NCBI RefSeq assembly: GCF_012641405.1
Contig: NZ_JABAII010000012.1
Location: 124,001 to 188,000, forward strand
From: Rhizobium sp. P40RR-XXII
GTDB taxonomy: Bacteria > Pseudomonadota > Alphaproteobacteria > Rhizobiales > Rhizobiaceae
Direction of reading: 5' to 3'
Length of the DNA: 64,000 nt
A program made the position numbers and the translations under genes. Position 1 is the stretch's first letter. Every line of letters begins with the position of its first letter. A model generated the notes under the pieces. The model saw nothing but the letters and a program-made list of their open reading frames with translations, did no database searches and was not told the origin of the DNA. This document shows positions 51,814 through 61,323 of this stretch, one piece after another.

Positions 51814-53169
51814 TCACTTCGCGTTCAGGAAATCACCGACTTCGAGAAGGCTGAATTCGTTGTCGTCGGCCTTGTCGACGGCGCGGCCCGCCGAGAAGGG
51901 CAGGTTGTTGTCGTTGCCGATGATGATATGCGTGGCATCGACGCGGTCGACATTCTCGATGGTGACGAACGGCATGTTGTAGAAGCCTTCGCCGCCGCCC
52001 TGGCGGCGCTTGTGATCGGGATCTTCGATGCGCAGCAGGTCGATGTAGCCGATCTTGCGAACGGATTTGCCGACATTGGCATCGCTGAACTCGATCTTGT
52101 AGACGCGCTTCAGCTCGGCCGGGGCCTCGAAGCAATCCGGCTTCGGCTGCTTGGGATCGGCGCAAGCCTTGTCCTTCGTGCCGGCGCCGTTGTCGCGTTC
52201 GATGACCAAGGCCGTCGTTTCGTCGAGCATGTTGAAGTCGCCGATCGAGACGCCCTTGTCCGCGAAAGGATAGAGCCAGCTGCGGCCGGTCCAGCTCTTG
52301 GAGGCGACGTTGAATTCGATGACGCGGATGGCCGTCTTGCCGTCGACGCTCTCCATCTGGCCGTCATCCTTGTAGATCGGACCTTCCAGCAGACCATAGA
52401 GCTTGGAGCCGTCCTTCGACATGGCAAGGCCCTCGAAGCCGCCCGAGCGCTTCAGGTTGAAGGCCGGCATCTTCTGCGTGGGGTTGCCGGGCAGCTGCAG
52501 CAGGGCATTGTCGGGAGACATGACCGGCTTGCCGTCGAGCGCCGTCGCGAAGACGTCGGTCAGCTGGCCGTTCGTATCGAACTTCAAAAGATAAGGCCCG
52601 AATTCGTCGCCGATCCAGAAGCCGTCGGCAACCGGCTGGATCGATTCGATATCGAAATCGGCACCGGTCAGGTAGCGCTTTTCGGCGCCTTCGAGAACGA
52701 TCGGGAAGGGGGCCTTCTTGTTCGGATCGGAGAGGAACAGGTTCTTGACGACCTCGACCTTGCCGCTATCCCAGTTGAACTTGAGCTGATGCAGGAAGAG
52801 CATCGCATCCGAGGAGTTCTGCTTGGAGCCGAAGCCATTGTCGGAGAGCGTCCAGAAGGTTCCGTCCGGCATGGTCTTGATGCCGGAAAAGCCCTGGATC
52901 GGCTGACCGGCGAAGGGCAGCTTCAGGTCGGTGACACGGGCGCCGTCCTTGCCGGGCACCGTGCCGGGCGCATCAGTGCGCTTGCGGTCCGGCGTGGTGA
53001 ACTTGCCGGATGTCTTCAGGAAGTCGGGCGCGTCCGCAGGCGCGTCGGCGATCGTGTTGGCCGGGAGGATGGCCTGTCCCACGAGCTTTGCCTTGAATTG
53101 CTGCTCGGCCTGGGCCGAGGCGGCAAGCAGAAGGAAGAGTGCCGTGGAGGCGGAAAGGATTCGGGTCAT
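51814..53169 (-). CDS. Exported esterase-like phytase family protein
   Basis: A 451-residue secreted protein with a signal peptide (TRILSASTALFLLLAASAQA). The mature part matches the esterase-like/phytase-like beta-propeller family: GFSGIKTMPDGTFWTLSDNG, ADFDIESIQPVADGFWIGDEFGPYLL and GGFEGLAMSKDG, with several acidic residues suited to metal binding. Members are predicted phosphatases or phosphodiesterases; activity is not established. ATG 53169 is chosen for AAGGTG five bases upstream. It converges on ppk1-ppx and could supply phosphate by acting on periplasmic phosphoesters. Confidence 0.82.
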   Translation of the reverse strand: MTRILSASTALFLLLAASAQAEQQFKAKLVGQAILPANTIADAPADAPDFLKTSGKFTTPDRKRTDAPGTVPGKDGARVTDLKLPFAGQPIQGFSGIKTMPDGTFWTLSDNGFGSKQNSSDAMLFLHQLKFNWDSGKVEVVKNLFLSDPNKKAPFPIVLEGAEKRYLTGADFDIESIQPVADGFWIGDEFGPYLLKFDTNGQLTDVFATALDGKPVMSPDNALLQLPGNPTQKMPAFNLKRSGGFEGLAMSKDGSKLYGLLEGPIYKDDGQMESVDGKTAIRVIEFNVASKSWTGRSWLYPFADKGVSIGDFNMLDETTALVIERDNGAGTKDKACADPKQPKPDCFEAPAELKRVYKIEFSDANVGKSVRKIGYIDLLRIEDPDHKRRQGGGEGFYNMPFVTIENVDRVDATHIIIGNDNNLPFSAGRAVDKADDNEFSLLEVGDFLNAK

Positions 53170-53333
53170 CATGTCACCTTGTTGGCGAGGAGTGGCGAAA
53201 ACGATCCGGCTTAGCAGGCGAGCCATGTCGGCGAATTAACGCTCAGGTGAAGATTTGGTGACTGTGGACAACCTATAAGGTGTGAAGCTCAGACGAGCAT
53301 CGATCTGAAAATGCAGCCAGTATTTTGCATTGC

Positions 53334-54386
53334 TTACAATCTGCCGCGGACCGTCTTGAGAACTTCTCGGCTCTGCGTATGAAGCGCGATCACGCCGAGA
53401 GGCTGATCGCGGCCGCGAACGGCATGCTCGCCGAGCTCTTCCTTGATGATCGCCTCGGGCAGCTCGAGCTGTCTGGCAAGATCGCTCGAAATCAGCACCT
53501 GGCGTTCCAGCGTCTTGCAGAGCGATTCCAGCCTTGCGGTGGTATTCACCGTGTCGCCGAAATAGGCGATCTTGTGATGGTCGACGCCGATTTCGCCCGT
53601 CACGATGCTGCCGCCATGCAAAGCGGCGCGCAGACGCGGCACCCTGCCATAGGATTTCAGCCACGTCTCGGCGTTCTTTTCGATATCGTCGAGGATATTA
53701 AAGACGCAGCGCACGCAATTGGCATTCTTCACGCCGCGGCGAAGCGGCCAGGTGATGATGGCGGCATCACCGATATAATCGTCGATCGCGCCCTTGTGCC
53801 GCCGTACGGGCTCCGCTATGGCGCCGAACACTGCGCCCAGGAATTCCTGTGTCTTGAGGTCGCCGTGCTCTTCCGCAAAGGCAGTGGAGCCGACGAGATC
53901 GATGAACAGAAAGACGCGTTCCTCCTGCACCGGATTGCGGTATCGGCCGGTCAGCAGGCTGAGGAAGACGTCGCGGCCGAGCAGTTCCCGCACGCGGCCG
54001 ATGAAGATGATGACGGCGGTCACCAGAACGGCATAGATGTAGACGTCTATCTTCAGTACCGTCACGTCTTTCCATGACGCTTCGACCAGGCCTAGCAATT
54101 TCAAAAGACTGCCCGCCATGGCATAGCCGACGCTCATCAGGATGAAATCGACGATGAGAGCCGAAAGAATAAAGGCAGGCGTCGGCAGGCGATGCATCCA
54201 GACGTTTAGCCGCGGCAGGATCATGCGGCGTTCAAAGGCGAGCAGCGGCATGCCGCAGAACACGGCGAAGATCGCGCCGATATACATTGGCGATTGCGGG
54301 AAGAATATCTTGCCGTAGATCACGCCGGTCGAGGCGACAAGCAGCGATATCAGGATCCAGTTGCGTATCGAATGGAGAACGCCCAT
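53334..54386 (-). CDS. Membrane class III adenylate/guanylate cyclase
   Basis: Predicted cyclic nucleotide synthase with four membrane segments (about 8-28, 34-50, 70-92, 112-131) followed by a cytosolic class III catalytic domain (about 150-350). Metal ligands Asp163 (FLFIDLVGSTAFAE) and Asp207 (YIGDA) are present, as are the transition-state Asn281 and Arg285 (DTVNTTARLE). The Lys that usually selects adenine, three residues before the GD, is Asp203, and the second base-contact position is Ala274. Specificity for ATP or GTP is thus uncertain. Lies downstream of rnd on the same strand with 190 bases between. Confidence 0.85.
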   Translation of the reverse strand: MGVLHSIRNWILISLLVASTGVIYGKIFFPQSPMYIGAIFAVFCGMPLLAFERRMILPRLNVWMHRLPTPAFILSALIVDFILMSVGYAMAGSLLKLLGLVEASWKDVTVLKIDVYIYAVLVTAVIIFIGRVRELLGRDVFLSLLTGRYRNPVQEERVFLFIDLVGSTAFAEEHGDLKTQEFLGAVFGAIAEPVRRHKGAIDDYIGDAAIITWPLRRGVKNANCVRCVFNILDDIEKNAETWLKSYGRVPRLRAALHGGSIVTGEIGVDHHKIAYFGDTVNTTARLESLCKTLERQVLISSDLARQLELPEAIIKEELGEHAVRGRDQPLGVIALHTQSREVLKTVRGRL

Positions 54387-54577
54387 TCATTTTTCCGCCG
54401 AGAAGCGACGCCTGTCATCGACGCGGAATTGCGTCGGCAAACCGGAACGTCATCGAATAGAACGATTACATCAGACGTTCATTCCACGAGATTTGCGGCG
54501 CAATCGTGATTGCAGCCGCCGTAACGCTCCGCGAATCATACGCAATTGCAAGGGATTGGGGAAGGATAATGTCGCCG

Positions 54578-55723
54578 CTAGAGGGTGACGGTCTCGATCC
54601 GCTTGCCGACGAAGCGCAGAGCCACCTGGCCCTGGATCAGCTGCAGGGCCGTCTCGCCGAAAAGATCGCGCCGCCAGCCGGTCAAGGCCGCCACATCGGC
54701 TTTCTCTCCTTCGGCGGCGATCTTGTCGAGATCGTCGCTGTTGGCGATCACTTTCGGTGCGACGCCATGCTTTTCGGCGATGAGCTTCAGCAGCACTTTC
54801 AGCAGTTCCGAGGCGGCGGCGGTGCCTTCCGGGGCCTGCTGATGGCGCGGCGGATGCGGCATGTCCGATTTCGGCAATGCCAGCGCCGCATTGATCGCCT
54901 CGAGCACAGCCGCACCGGCGGCCGAACGCTCCCAGCCCTTGGGGATGGTGCGCAGCCGCGCCAGCGCCTCGCTGTCCTTTGGCTGCTGCTGGGCGATCTC
55001 ATAGATCGCGTCATCCTTCAGCACGCGGGCGCGCGGCACGTTGCGGGCACGCGCCTCACGTTCGCGCCATGCGGCCACATATTTCAGAACTGCGAGTTCC
55101 TGCGGCTTGCGCAGCCGCATCTTCAGTCGCTGCCAGGCGTCGTCGGGATGCAGATCGTAGGTCTCGCGTGCCTCGAGGATTGCCATTTCCTCCTGCAGCC
55201 AGGATGCGCGCCCCTCGCGCTTCAGTTGCTCATCGAGCGAGAGATAGACGTCTCGCAGATGGGTCACGTCGGCCAGTGCATAGTCCAGCTGCTTTTCCGA
55301 GAGGGGACGCCGGCTCCAATCGGTAAATCGCGAGGATTTGTCGATATGGACGCTCTTGATGCGGCTGACGAGCTGATCGTACGAAACCGAATCGCCGAAG
55401 CCGCAGACCATCGCCGCCACCTGCGTATCGAAGATCGGATGCGGAATGAGGTTGCCGCGATGGAAAATGATTTCGATATCCTGGCGCGCGGCGTGGAATA
55501 CCTTCAGAACCGAAGAATTGGCCATCAGCTCGAAAAACGGCGCGAGATCCAGACCCTTGGCCAGCGGATCCACCAGCACCTCGGTCGTTGGGCTTGCCAT
55601 CTGTATCAGACACAGCTCCGGCCAGAAGGTCGTTTCTCGCAGGAATTCCGTATCGATGGTAATAAATTCCGACTTGGCCAGCTCTTGGCAGGCCGCCTCC
55701 AATTGGGCGGTAGTTTCGATCAT
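54578..55723 (-). CDS. rnd: Ribonuclease D
   Basis: 3'-5' exonuclease that trims tRNA precursors. The 381-residue product has the DEDDy exonuclease domain: TIDTEFLRE (Asp, Glu), VFHAARQDIEI (Asp), and YALADVTHLRDVY (Asp with Tyr). An HRDC domain follows (about 210-290), plus a second helical domain to the C-terminus. The start is ATG 55723, where homology begins. It is flanked by unrelated genes. Confidence 0.93.
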   Translation of the reverse strand: MIETTAQLEAACQELAKSEFITIDTEFLRETTFWPELCLIQMASPTTEVLVDPLAKGLDLAPFFELMANSSVLKVFHAARQDIEIIFHRGNLIPHPIFDTQVAAMVCGFGDSVSYDQLVSRIKSVHIDKSSRFTDWSRRPLSEKQLDYALADVTHLRDVYLSLDEQLKREGRASWLQEEMAILEARETYDLHPDDAWQRLKMRLRKPQELAVLKYVAAWREREARARNVPRARVLKDDAIYEIAQQQPKDSEALARLRTIPKGWERSAAGAAVLEAINAALALPKSDMPHPPRHQQAPEGTAAASELLKVLLKLIAEKHGVAPKVIANSDDLDKIAAEGEKADVAALTGWRRDLFGETALQLIQGQVALRFVGKRIETVTL

Positions 55724-55894
55724 CTCAACACATTCATCGGTAAAATAGTTGTTTAACTTCCTTCTCCTTTCAGCCGGATATGTCAATACTTTCGCGAGCA
55801 AAGCCTTTGCCGCATTTCGCTTTTGGCTGAAATTAATGGAAGCGAATGGCGCTTCGGTCGCAACCGGATAGGTGTCAGCGCCGTTTGTTGCTGC

Positions 55895-57286
55895 TTATGC
55901 CACACGCACGTAGCTGGTCATGCCCGTCTTCTGATGCTCGATGATGTGGCAATGCAGCAGCCAGTCGCCGGGATTGTCGGCGACGAAAGCGAGCTGAACC
56001 TTTTCATCCGGCTGGATCAGATAGGTGTCCGACACGAATGGCTGTACCTGCCGCGTCGAGGAGGACAGAACCGTGAAGCTCATCCCGTGCAGATGGATCG
56101 GATGGCTGTGCGGGGTGACGTTTTCCATGTCGATGACATAGCTCTTGCCGAGCTTGAGTTCGGCAAGCGGCGCAGTCGGATCGGGAGTGTCGCCGGGCCA
56201 CGGCACCTTGTTAATGGCCCAGAAGCTGTAGCCGAGCGAACCGCAGATGCTGTTGTCGGCTGTATTTTCCGCCGTGGCGCTGAGAATGAGCGGGATATGT
56301 ATTGCCACGCCAAGATCGGCCTTCTGCACGGGATTGTCTTCCAGCGACGCCAGATCGCGGACATCGCGCTTCAGCGAGCTGCCGACCGCGCGCAGCATTG
56401 CCAGCACCTTCGGATCGGTGCCCTTGATATCTTCGAGCTTAACGATTGCGCCTTCTCTGTCGGGCATGCGCACGGCTAGCTCCAGCCGCTGTCCCGGTCC
56501 GAGCTGCAGCAGATCGAGCGGAAAACGCTGCGGCACCGGATTGCCGTCGATCGCGATCACGGTCGCCTCTGCGCCGTCCATGCGGAAGGAATAGATGCGC
56601 GTGACGTCGGTGATCGCGATGCGCAGGCGCACCAGGCCGCCGGAAGGGGCGTCATATTGCGGCTGCTGCTGCCAGTTCGCGGTCCGGACCGTCCCGTAGG
56701 TGCCGGATTTGGCCGCATCGCGAGGCCGGAACTGCGCGATGAACTGTCCGTCTCCGCCCAGACGCCAATCGCGCAGATTGAGTACCACTTCCGAATCGAA
56801 CGCCGGATCCTTGGGATTTTCGACGACGATGACGCCGGTCATGCCATGGCCCATCTGCTCCAGCGTGTTGCAATGCGGATGATACCAGAAGGTGCCGGCA
56901 TCGGGCGGAGTGAAGGCGTAGTCGAAGTGATCGCCGGTATAGACATAGGGCTGGGTAAGGAACGGCACGCCGTCCATGGCATTCGGAAGGCGAATGCCGT
57001 GCCAGTGGATGGTCGTCGGATCGTCTATGCCGTTGATGAGCCGGGTCGCGAAGGCCTCGCCCTTTCTCATGCGCACGACCGGCGGCGTGCCGTTGTCGCC
57101 ATAGGTGAGCACATTCCTGGTCGCGCCGCCATTCGTCAGATTAGCCTCGATCTTGGCCGTCTTCAACGTGAGCGGCTCGGCCGCCGCCGCCTTGCCCGCA
57201 AATTTCCCGGCAATGCCGAGACCAACGCCATAGGCTCCGGCAACGGCTGAAGCTTTCAGGAGATTGCGGCGGGTGAGGATCGGCAT
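55895..57286 (-). CDS. Tat-exported multicopper oxidase
   Basis: Periplasmic laccase-like oxidase of 463 residues. A Tat signal MPILTRRNLLKASAVAG leads it. All copper motifs are complete: HWHG (about 94-97), WYHPH (about 134-138), HPIHLHG (about 391-397) and HCHIIEHQKTGM (about 441-452), with the axial Met of the type 1 site present. It lacks the Met-rich insert typical of CueO and looks more like the three-domain bilirubin-oxidase/SufI-type group. Copper tolerance or metal/phenol oxidation is likely. Single gene, divergent from aspS with 264 bases between. Confidence 0.93.
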   Translation of the reverse strand: MPILTRRNLLKASAVAGAYGVGLGIAGKFAGKAAAAEPLTLKTAKIEANLTNGGATRNVLTYGDNGTPPVVRMRKGEAFATRLINGIDDPTTIHWHGIRLPNAMDGVPFLTQPYVYTGDHFDYAFTPPDAGTFWYHPHCNTLEQMGHGMTGVIVVENPKDPAFDSEVVLNLRDWRLGGDGQFIAQFRPRDAAKSGTYGTVRTANWQQQPQYDAPSGGLVRLRIAITDVTRIYSFRMDGAEATVIAIDGNPVPQRFPLDLLQLGPGQRLELAVRMPDREGAIVKLEDIKGTDPKVLAMLRAVGSSLKRDVRDLASLEDNPVQKADLGVAIHIPLILSATAENTADNSICGSLGYSFWAINKVPWPGDTPDPTAPLAELKLGKSYVIDMENVTPHSHPIHLHGMSFTVLSSSTRQVQPFVSDTYLIQPDEKVQLAFVADNPGDWLLHCHIIEHQKTGMTSYVRVA

Positions 57287-57550
57287 GTCATGCTCCGGGG
57301 CGAAGATCTATGGATGCCTGTTTAAAGTTGACCTCGATGTTCAGCAATAGCATCGGGGTAGCCAAACTGCCGCAGAGGCTACTTGCGGATGCCGATATGC
57401 GTGGCGGATGAAGCAGCTTTAAGCCGACTTCCGGAGTTCGAGCCTTGACAAATCGGGCGCACCATGCGCTTTTCCGCCCGATTTTCTCGTCGGCGGGCGA
57501 GGGGTCTGCGTGTCCTTGCGCCGCCGCCCGCCAAGTCCAGGATATATATT

Positions 57551-59341
57551 ATGCATCGTTATCGCAGCCACACATGCGCCGCCCTGCGCAAGTCCGACGT
57601 CGGTTCGACCGTCCGCATTTCCGGCTGGGTTCATCGCGTCCGAGATCATGGCGGCGTGCTGTTCATCGACCTGCGCGATCACTATGGCATCACACAGGTC
57701 GTTGCCGACCCGGATTCTCCGGCCTTCAAGCTTGCCGAGACCGTTCGCGGCGAATGGGTCGTCCGCATTGACGGTCTGGTGAAGGCTCGTACGGAAGACA
57801 CCGTCAACAAGAACATGCCGACCGGCGAGATCGAGCTTTATGCTCAGGAGATCGAAGTGCTGTCGGCCGCCAAGGAACTGCCGCTGCCGGTTTTCGGCGA
57901 GCCGGACTATCCGGAAGACGTTCGTCTCAAGTATCGCTTCCTCGACCTTCGCCGCGAAACGCTGCATCGGAACATCGTCAAGCGCACGCAGGTTATCTCC
58001 TCCATGCGCCGTCATATGGGCGAAGTGGGCTTCACCGAATACACCACGCCGATCCTGACAGCTTCGTCGCCGGAAGGCGCACGCGACTTCCTGGTACCTA
58101 GCCGCATTCATCCCGGCACGTTTTACGCACTGCCGCAGGCGCCGCAGCAATATAAGCAGCTCCTGATGGTTGCGGGCTTCGACCGTTACTTCCAGATCGC
58201 GCCGTGCTTCCGCGACGAAGACCCGCGTGCCGACCGTCTGCCGGGCGAATTCTACCAGCTCGACCTCGAAATGAGCTTCGTGACGCAGGAAGACGTGTGG
58301 GACACGATGGCCCCTCTGATGACCCAGGTGTTCGAAGAGTTCGCCGACGGCAAGCCGGTCACCAAGGAATGGCCGCGCATTCCCTATGACGAGGCGATCC
58401 GCAAATACGGCTCCGACAAGCCCGACCTGCGCAACCCGATCGTCATGGAAGCGGTAACCGACCATTTCGCCGGCTCCGGCTTCAAGGTCTTCGCCAACAT
58501 GATCGCCTCGAACCCGAAGGTTCAGGTCTGGGCGATTCCGGCCAAGACCGGCGGCTCCAGAGCTTTCTGCGACCGCATGAACGCCTGGGCGCAGAGCCAG
58601 GGTCAGCCGGGCCTCGGCTACATCTTCTGGCGCAAGGAGGGCGAGACGCTCGAAGGCGCCGGCCCGCTTGCCAAGAACATCGGCGAGGAGCGCACGGATG
58701 CGATCCGCACCCAGCTCGGTCTCGATGACGGCGATGCCTGCTTCTTCGTCGCCGGCGATCCCGCCAAATTCTACAAGTTTGCCGGCGAAGCCCGCACCAG
58801 GGCCGGCGAGGAGCTGAACCTGGTCGACCGCGATCGCTTCGAGCTTTGCTGGATCGTCGACTTCCCGTTCTTCGAATGGAGCGAGGAAGAAAAGAAGGTC
58901 GATTTTGCGCACAACCCGTTCTCGATGCCGCAAGGTGGCCTCGAGGCGCTGCAGAACCAGGATCCGCTCACAATCAAGGCTTTCCAATACGACGCCGTCT
59001 GCAACGGCTTCGAGATTGCTTCGGGCTCGATCCGTAACCAGTCGCCGGAAACCATGGTCGCCGCTTTCGAAAAGGTCGGCCTCAGCCAGGCGGATGTCGA
59101 GGAGCGTTTCGGCGGTCTCTACCGCGCCTTCCAGTATGGCGCGCCTCCGCATGGTGGTGCTGCCTTCGGTATCGACCGTATCGTCATGCTGCTGGTCGGT
59201 GCCAAGAACCTGCGCGAGATTTCGCTGTTCCCGATGAACCAGCAGGCACAGGATCTGTTGATGGGCGCTCCCTCGGCCGCAACGCCGACGCAGCTGCGCG
59301 AACTGGCCATCCGTCCGGTACCGCCGGTCAAGAAGGACTGA
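57551..59341 (+). CDS. aspS: Aspartyl-tRNA synthetase
   Basis: Charges tRNA(Asp); in lineages without asparaginyl-tRNA synthetase it also charges tRNA(Asn) for the amidotransferase route. The 596-residue bacterial-type enzyme has an N-terminal OB anticodon-binding domain (GWVHRVRDHGGVLFIDLRDH), class II motifs 1 to 3 (motif 2 FRDEDPRADR; motif 3 AFGIDRIVMLL) and the GAD insertion. ATG 57551 is preceded by AGGA; earlier in-frame codons fall in a leader with a GC hairpin (57492-57532). A terminator follows at 59368-59393. Confidence 0.97.
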   Translation: MHRYRSHTCAALRKSDVGSTVRISGWVHRVRDHGGVLFIDLRDHYGITQVVADPDSPAFKLAETVRGEWVVRIDGLVKARTEDTVNKNMPTGEIELYAQEIEVLSAAKELPLPVFGEPDYPEDVRLKYRFLDLRRETLHRNIVKRTQVISSMRRHMGEVGFTEYTTPILTASSPEGARDFLVPSRIHPGTFYALPQAPQQYKQLLMVAGFDRYFQIAPCFRDEDPRADRLPGEFYQLDLEMSFVTQEDVWDTMAPLMTQVFEEFADGKPVTKEWPRIPYDEAIRKYGSDKPDLRNPIVMEAVTDHFAGSGFKVFANMIASNPKVQVWAIPAKTGGSRAFCDRMNAWAQSQGQPGLGYIFWRKEGETLEGAGPLAKNIGEERTDAIRTQLGLDDGDACFFVAGDPAKFYKFAGEARTRAGEELNLVDRDRFELCWIVDFPFFEWSEEEKKVDFAHNPFSMPQGGLEALQNQDPLTIKAFQYDAVCNGFEIASGSIRNQSPETMVAAFEKVGLSQADVEERFGGLYRAFQYGAPPHGGAAFGIDRIVMLLVGAKNLREISLFPMNQQAQDLLMGAPSAATPTQLRELAIRPVPPVKKD

Positions 59342-59367
59342 GCTCCTTCAAGTTTGATGAAATACAA

Positions 59368-59393
59368 AACCCGGCGACCGAAATCGCCGGGTT
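59368..59393 (+). terminator. Terminator after aspS
   Basis: AACCCGGCGA (59368-59377) pairs with TCGCCGGGTT (59384-59393) across CCGAAA, followed by TTTGTTTGG. Almost the same hairpin recurs at 61324-61351. Confidence 0.92.
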
Positions 59394-59416
59394 TTTGTTT
59401 GGCATGTTAATATCAG

Positions 59417-60586
59417 CTAGATTGCTGCATAGATCGCATCGCGAAGATCGATGGTGAACTGGCCCCACATGCCCTCGAGCGTGGTGTTGGTAAGCGCCAC
59501 GACCGTCAGCTTTTCCGCAGGGTCGACAAACCAGCTGTGGCCGTAGACGCCGCCCCATTTGATCGTGCCGGCGGAGAAGGGGGCCTGTGCCGCGACAGGA
59601 TCGGTAACGACGGACCAGCCGTAGCCGAAGCCGAAACCGGCTTGCAGCGGCTGCATATGGCCGCCGGCTTGATCGGTCATCATCGTCCTCACCGTATCGG
59701 CCGACAGCAGCGGTGCGCCGCCTTTCCGTATCGCTTCCAGAATGGCAAGGATGTCATCCGCGGTTCCAGCCATGCCCGCGCCGCCGGAGTGGTAGGAGCC
59801 GGGATCGAATATCCTGTCCGGCGCAAAGCGGATCGTGCTATCGAGGATCGGCACGAGCGCCTCCTCCTCCATCCGTTGCGGCTCCGACGCGCCATTTACA
59901 TAGGCGGCAGCTAGGCGACTGCGGTCGCGGACGGAGAAGGCGGTGTCGGAGAGACCGAGCGGCTTCGTGACAAGCTCCGCAACCGCATCGCCGAGAACGC
60001 CGCCGGTTTCCTTCTCGATGACGCCGCCGAGCACGTCCATTGCGAGCGAATATTCCCAGCCTTCGCCGGGTGCGAAACGCAGGGAAGCGCTCCCAAGACG
60101 GCGCAGGTTTTCCGCAAGCGGCAGGCCGGGTTGGTCGAGCCCGTCCGACACGCCGGCGCGGATGTAGGGGTCATTTTCGTTACTCGAGAATGCGTAGCCC
60201 AAGCCGGATGTATGGGACAGCAGATGCCGGATGCGGATCACCGCCTCGCCACCGTCAGGCAACCTTGGCCTGAAATCCGGAAGCCATTTGGTGATCGGAT
60301 CGTCAAGCCCGATGCGGCCCTGTTCGATGAGCCGCATGGCGGTGATGGTAACGATCGGCTTGGTGACGGAGGCAAGACGGAAGATGGCGTCCTCCTGCAT
60401 AGCCACCCTGTTTTCACGATCCGCCAGACCGGCGGCGCGGCGATAGACCGGTTCGCCGTCCCGGGCGATCAGGACCACAGTTCCGACCAGTCTTTTATCC
60501 GCCAAGGCGGTATCAATGGCCGCATCGATGCCTTTGGTCAGAATACCGTGGCCCGATCGGGCGGAATTTTCCAGGGCAAGACTCAT
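59417..60586 (-). CDS. Serine hydrolase, class C beta-lactamase family
   Basis: A 389-residue penicillin-binding-protein-like hydrolase. The catalytic motif is Ser73-Val-Thr-Lys76 (RLASVTKPIV). The tyrosine motif is Tyr179-Ser (GWEYSLAMDVLG), and a late YGHSWFVDP replaces the KTG box. HLLSHTSGLGY is the family hallmark. No signal peptide is visible, so it is probably a cytosolic esterase or amidase of the EstB type rather than a true AmpC. It is divergent from the TetR gene across 66 bases and may be its target. Confidence 0.88.
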   Translation of the reverse strand: MSLALENSARSGHGILTKGIDAAIDTALADKRLVGTVVLIARDGEPVYRRAAGLADRENRVAMQEDAIFRLASVTKPIVTITAMRLIEQGRIGLDDPITKWLPDFRPRLPDGGEAVIRIRHLLSHTSGLGYAFSSNENDPYIRAGVSDGLDQPGLPLAENLRRLGSASLRFAPGEGWEYSLAMDVLGGVIEKETGGVLGDAVAELVTKPLGLSDTAFSVRDRSRLAAAYVNGASEPQRMEEEALVPILDSTIRFAPDRIFDPGSYHSGGAGMAGTADDILAILEAIRKGGAPLLSADTVRTMMTDQAGGHMQPLQAGFGFGYGWSVVTDPVAAQAPFSAGTIKWGGVYGHSWFVDPAEKLTVVALTNTTLEGMWGQFTIDLRDAIYAAI

Positions 60587-60652
60587 GGTGCAAAACCTTC
60601 TATAATCACAATGACCGTTCCTGAATAACCCAGATCGGAGAATAATTCTAGA

Positions 60653-61309
60653 GTGACCATTGTGAAAAATAGCGGAGTGACCGAAAATTCCCCGCCCCGC
60701 AAGCGTGGGCGCCCGCCTGCCTTTGATCGCGAGACGGTTCTTGCTTCAGCGCGGGACACGTTTTGGAAACATGGCTACGATGGCTCATCCATCGCCGATT
60801 TGACGGCTGCGATGGGGATCACGCCACAGAGCCTCTATGCTGCTTTCGGTTCGAAGGCGGAGCTTTATCGGGAGACGCTCGAACAGTACCGCCGCATGCC
60901 GCGGCCGGAACCCGGCAATCCATTTCAGGAGAAGGTGGATACGGTGGCCGCTTTCGAGCGCTTCCTGACGAACTCCGCCAAGATTTTCACTGCCCCGGAA
61001 CATCCGAAAGGCTGCATGATATCGACGGCGGTGCTGAACTGCGCCGAGGAGAACGAACCGATCGCCCACCATGTCGCATCGATGCGCTTGCAGACGCTCG
61101 ATATCTTCACCGCCCGGATCGAGCGCGGTATTGCGGAAGGTGACATGCGACCGGACGCCGACGCTCGTTCGCTTGCCCGTTTTCTGGGCGCAATCGTGCA
61201 GGGCATGTCCGTCCAGGCGCGCGACGGTGCGACCACGGATGAATTGCTTGCCTTGTTGTCGCATGCTCTCAGCGAACTGCGGAAATATCAGCTCCGGCAA
61301 GAAACCTAA
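60653..61309 (+). CDS. TetR/AcrR family transcriptional regulator
   Basis: A 218-residue regulator. The N-terminal helix-turn-helix spans about residues 22-68 (RGRPPAFDRETVLASARDTF, then SIADLTAAMGITPQSLYAAFGSKAELY). The C-terminal ligand domain contains GCMISTAVLNCAEENEPI, like the YxaF/AcuR-type group with a Cys. GTG 60653 is used; GTG 60662 and 60677 are alternatives, and the upstream GGAG is rather far. The inverted words TCACAATG (60606-60613) and CATTGTGA (60658-60665) flank the intergenic region. It probably represses itself and the divergent serine hydrolase. Confidence 0.87.
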   Translation: MTIVKNSGVTENSPPRKRGRPPAFDRETVLASARDTFWKHGYDGSSIADLTAAMGITPQSLYAAFGSKAELYRETLEQYRRMPRPEPGNPFQEKVDTVAAFERFLTNSAKIFTAPEHPKGCMISTAVLNCAEENEPIAHHVASMRLQTLDIFTARIERGIAEGDMRPDADARSLARFLGAIVQGMSVQARDGATTDELLALLSHALSELRKYQLRQET

Positions 61310-61323
61310 CTCGCCGCAAAGGA

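Noticed and set aside
57419..59152. 577-codon minus-strand open frame opposite aspS
   Set aside because: Class II synthetase motifs are all on the plus strand; the reverse frame is a by-product of codon bias.
60606..60665. TCACAATG and CATTGTGA as a TetR operator
   Set aside because: The half-sites are 44 bases apart, too far for a usual TetR dimer site, so I mention them only in the gene entry.
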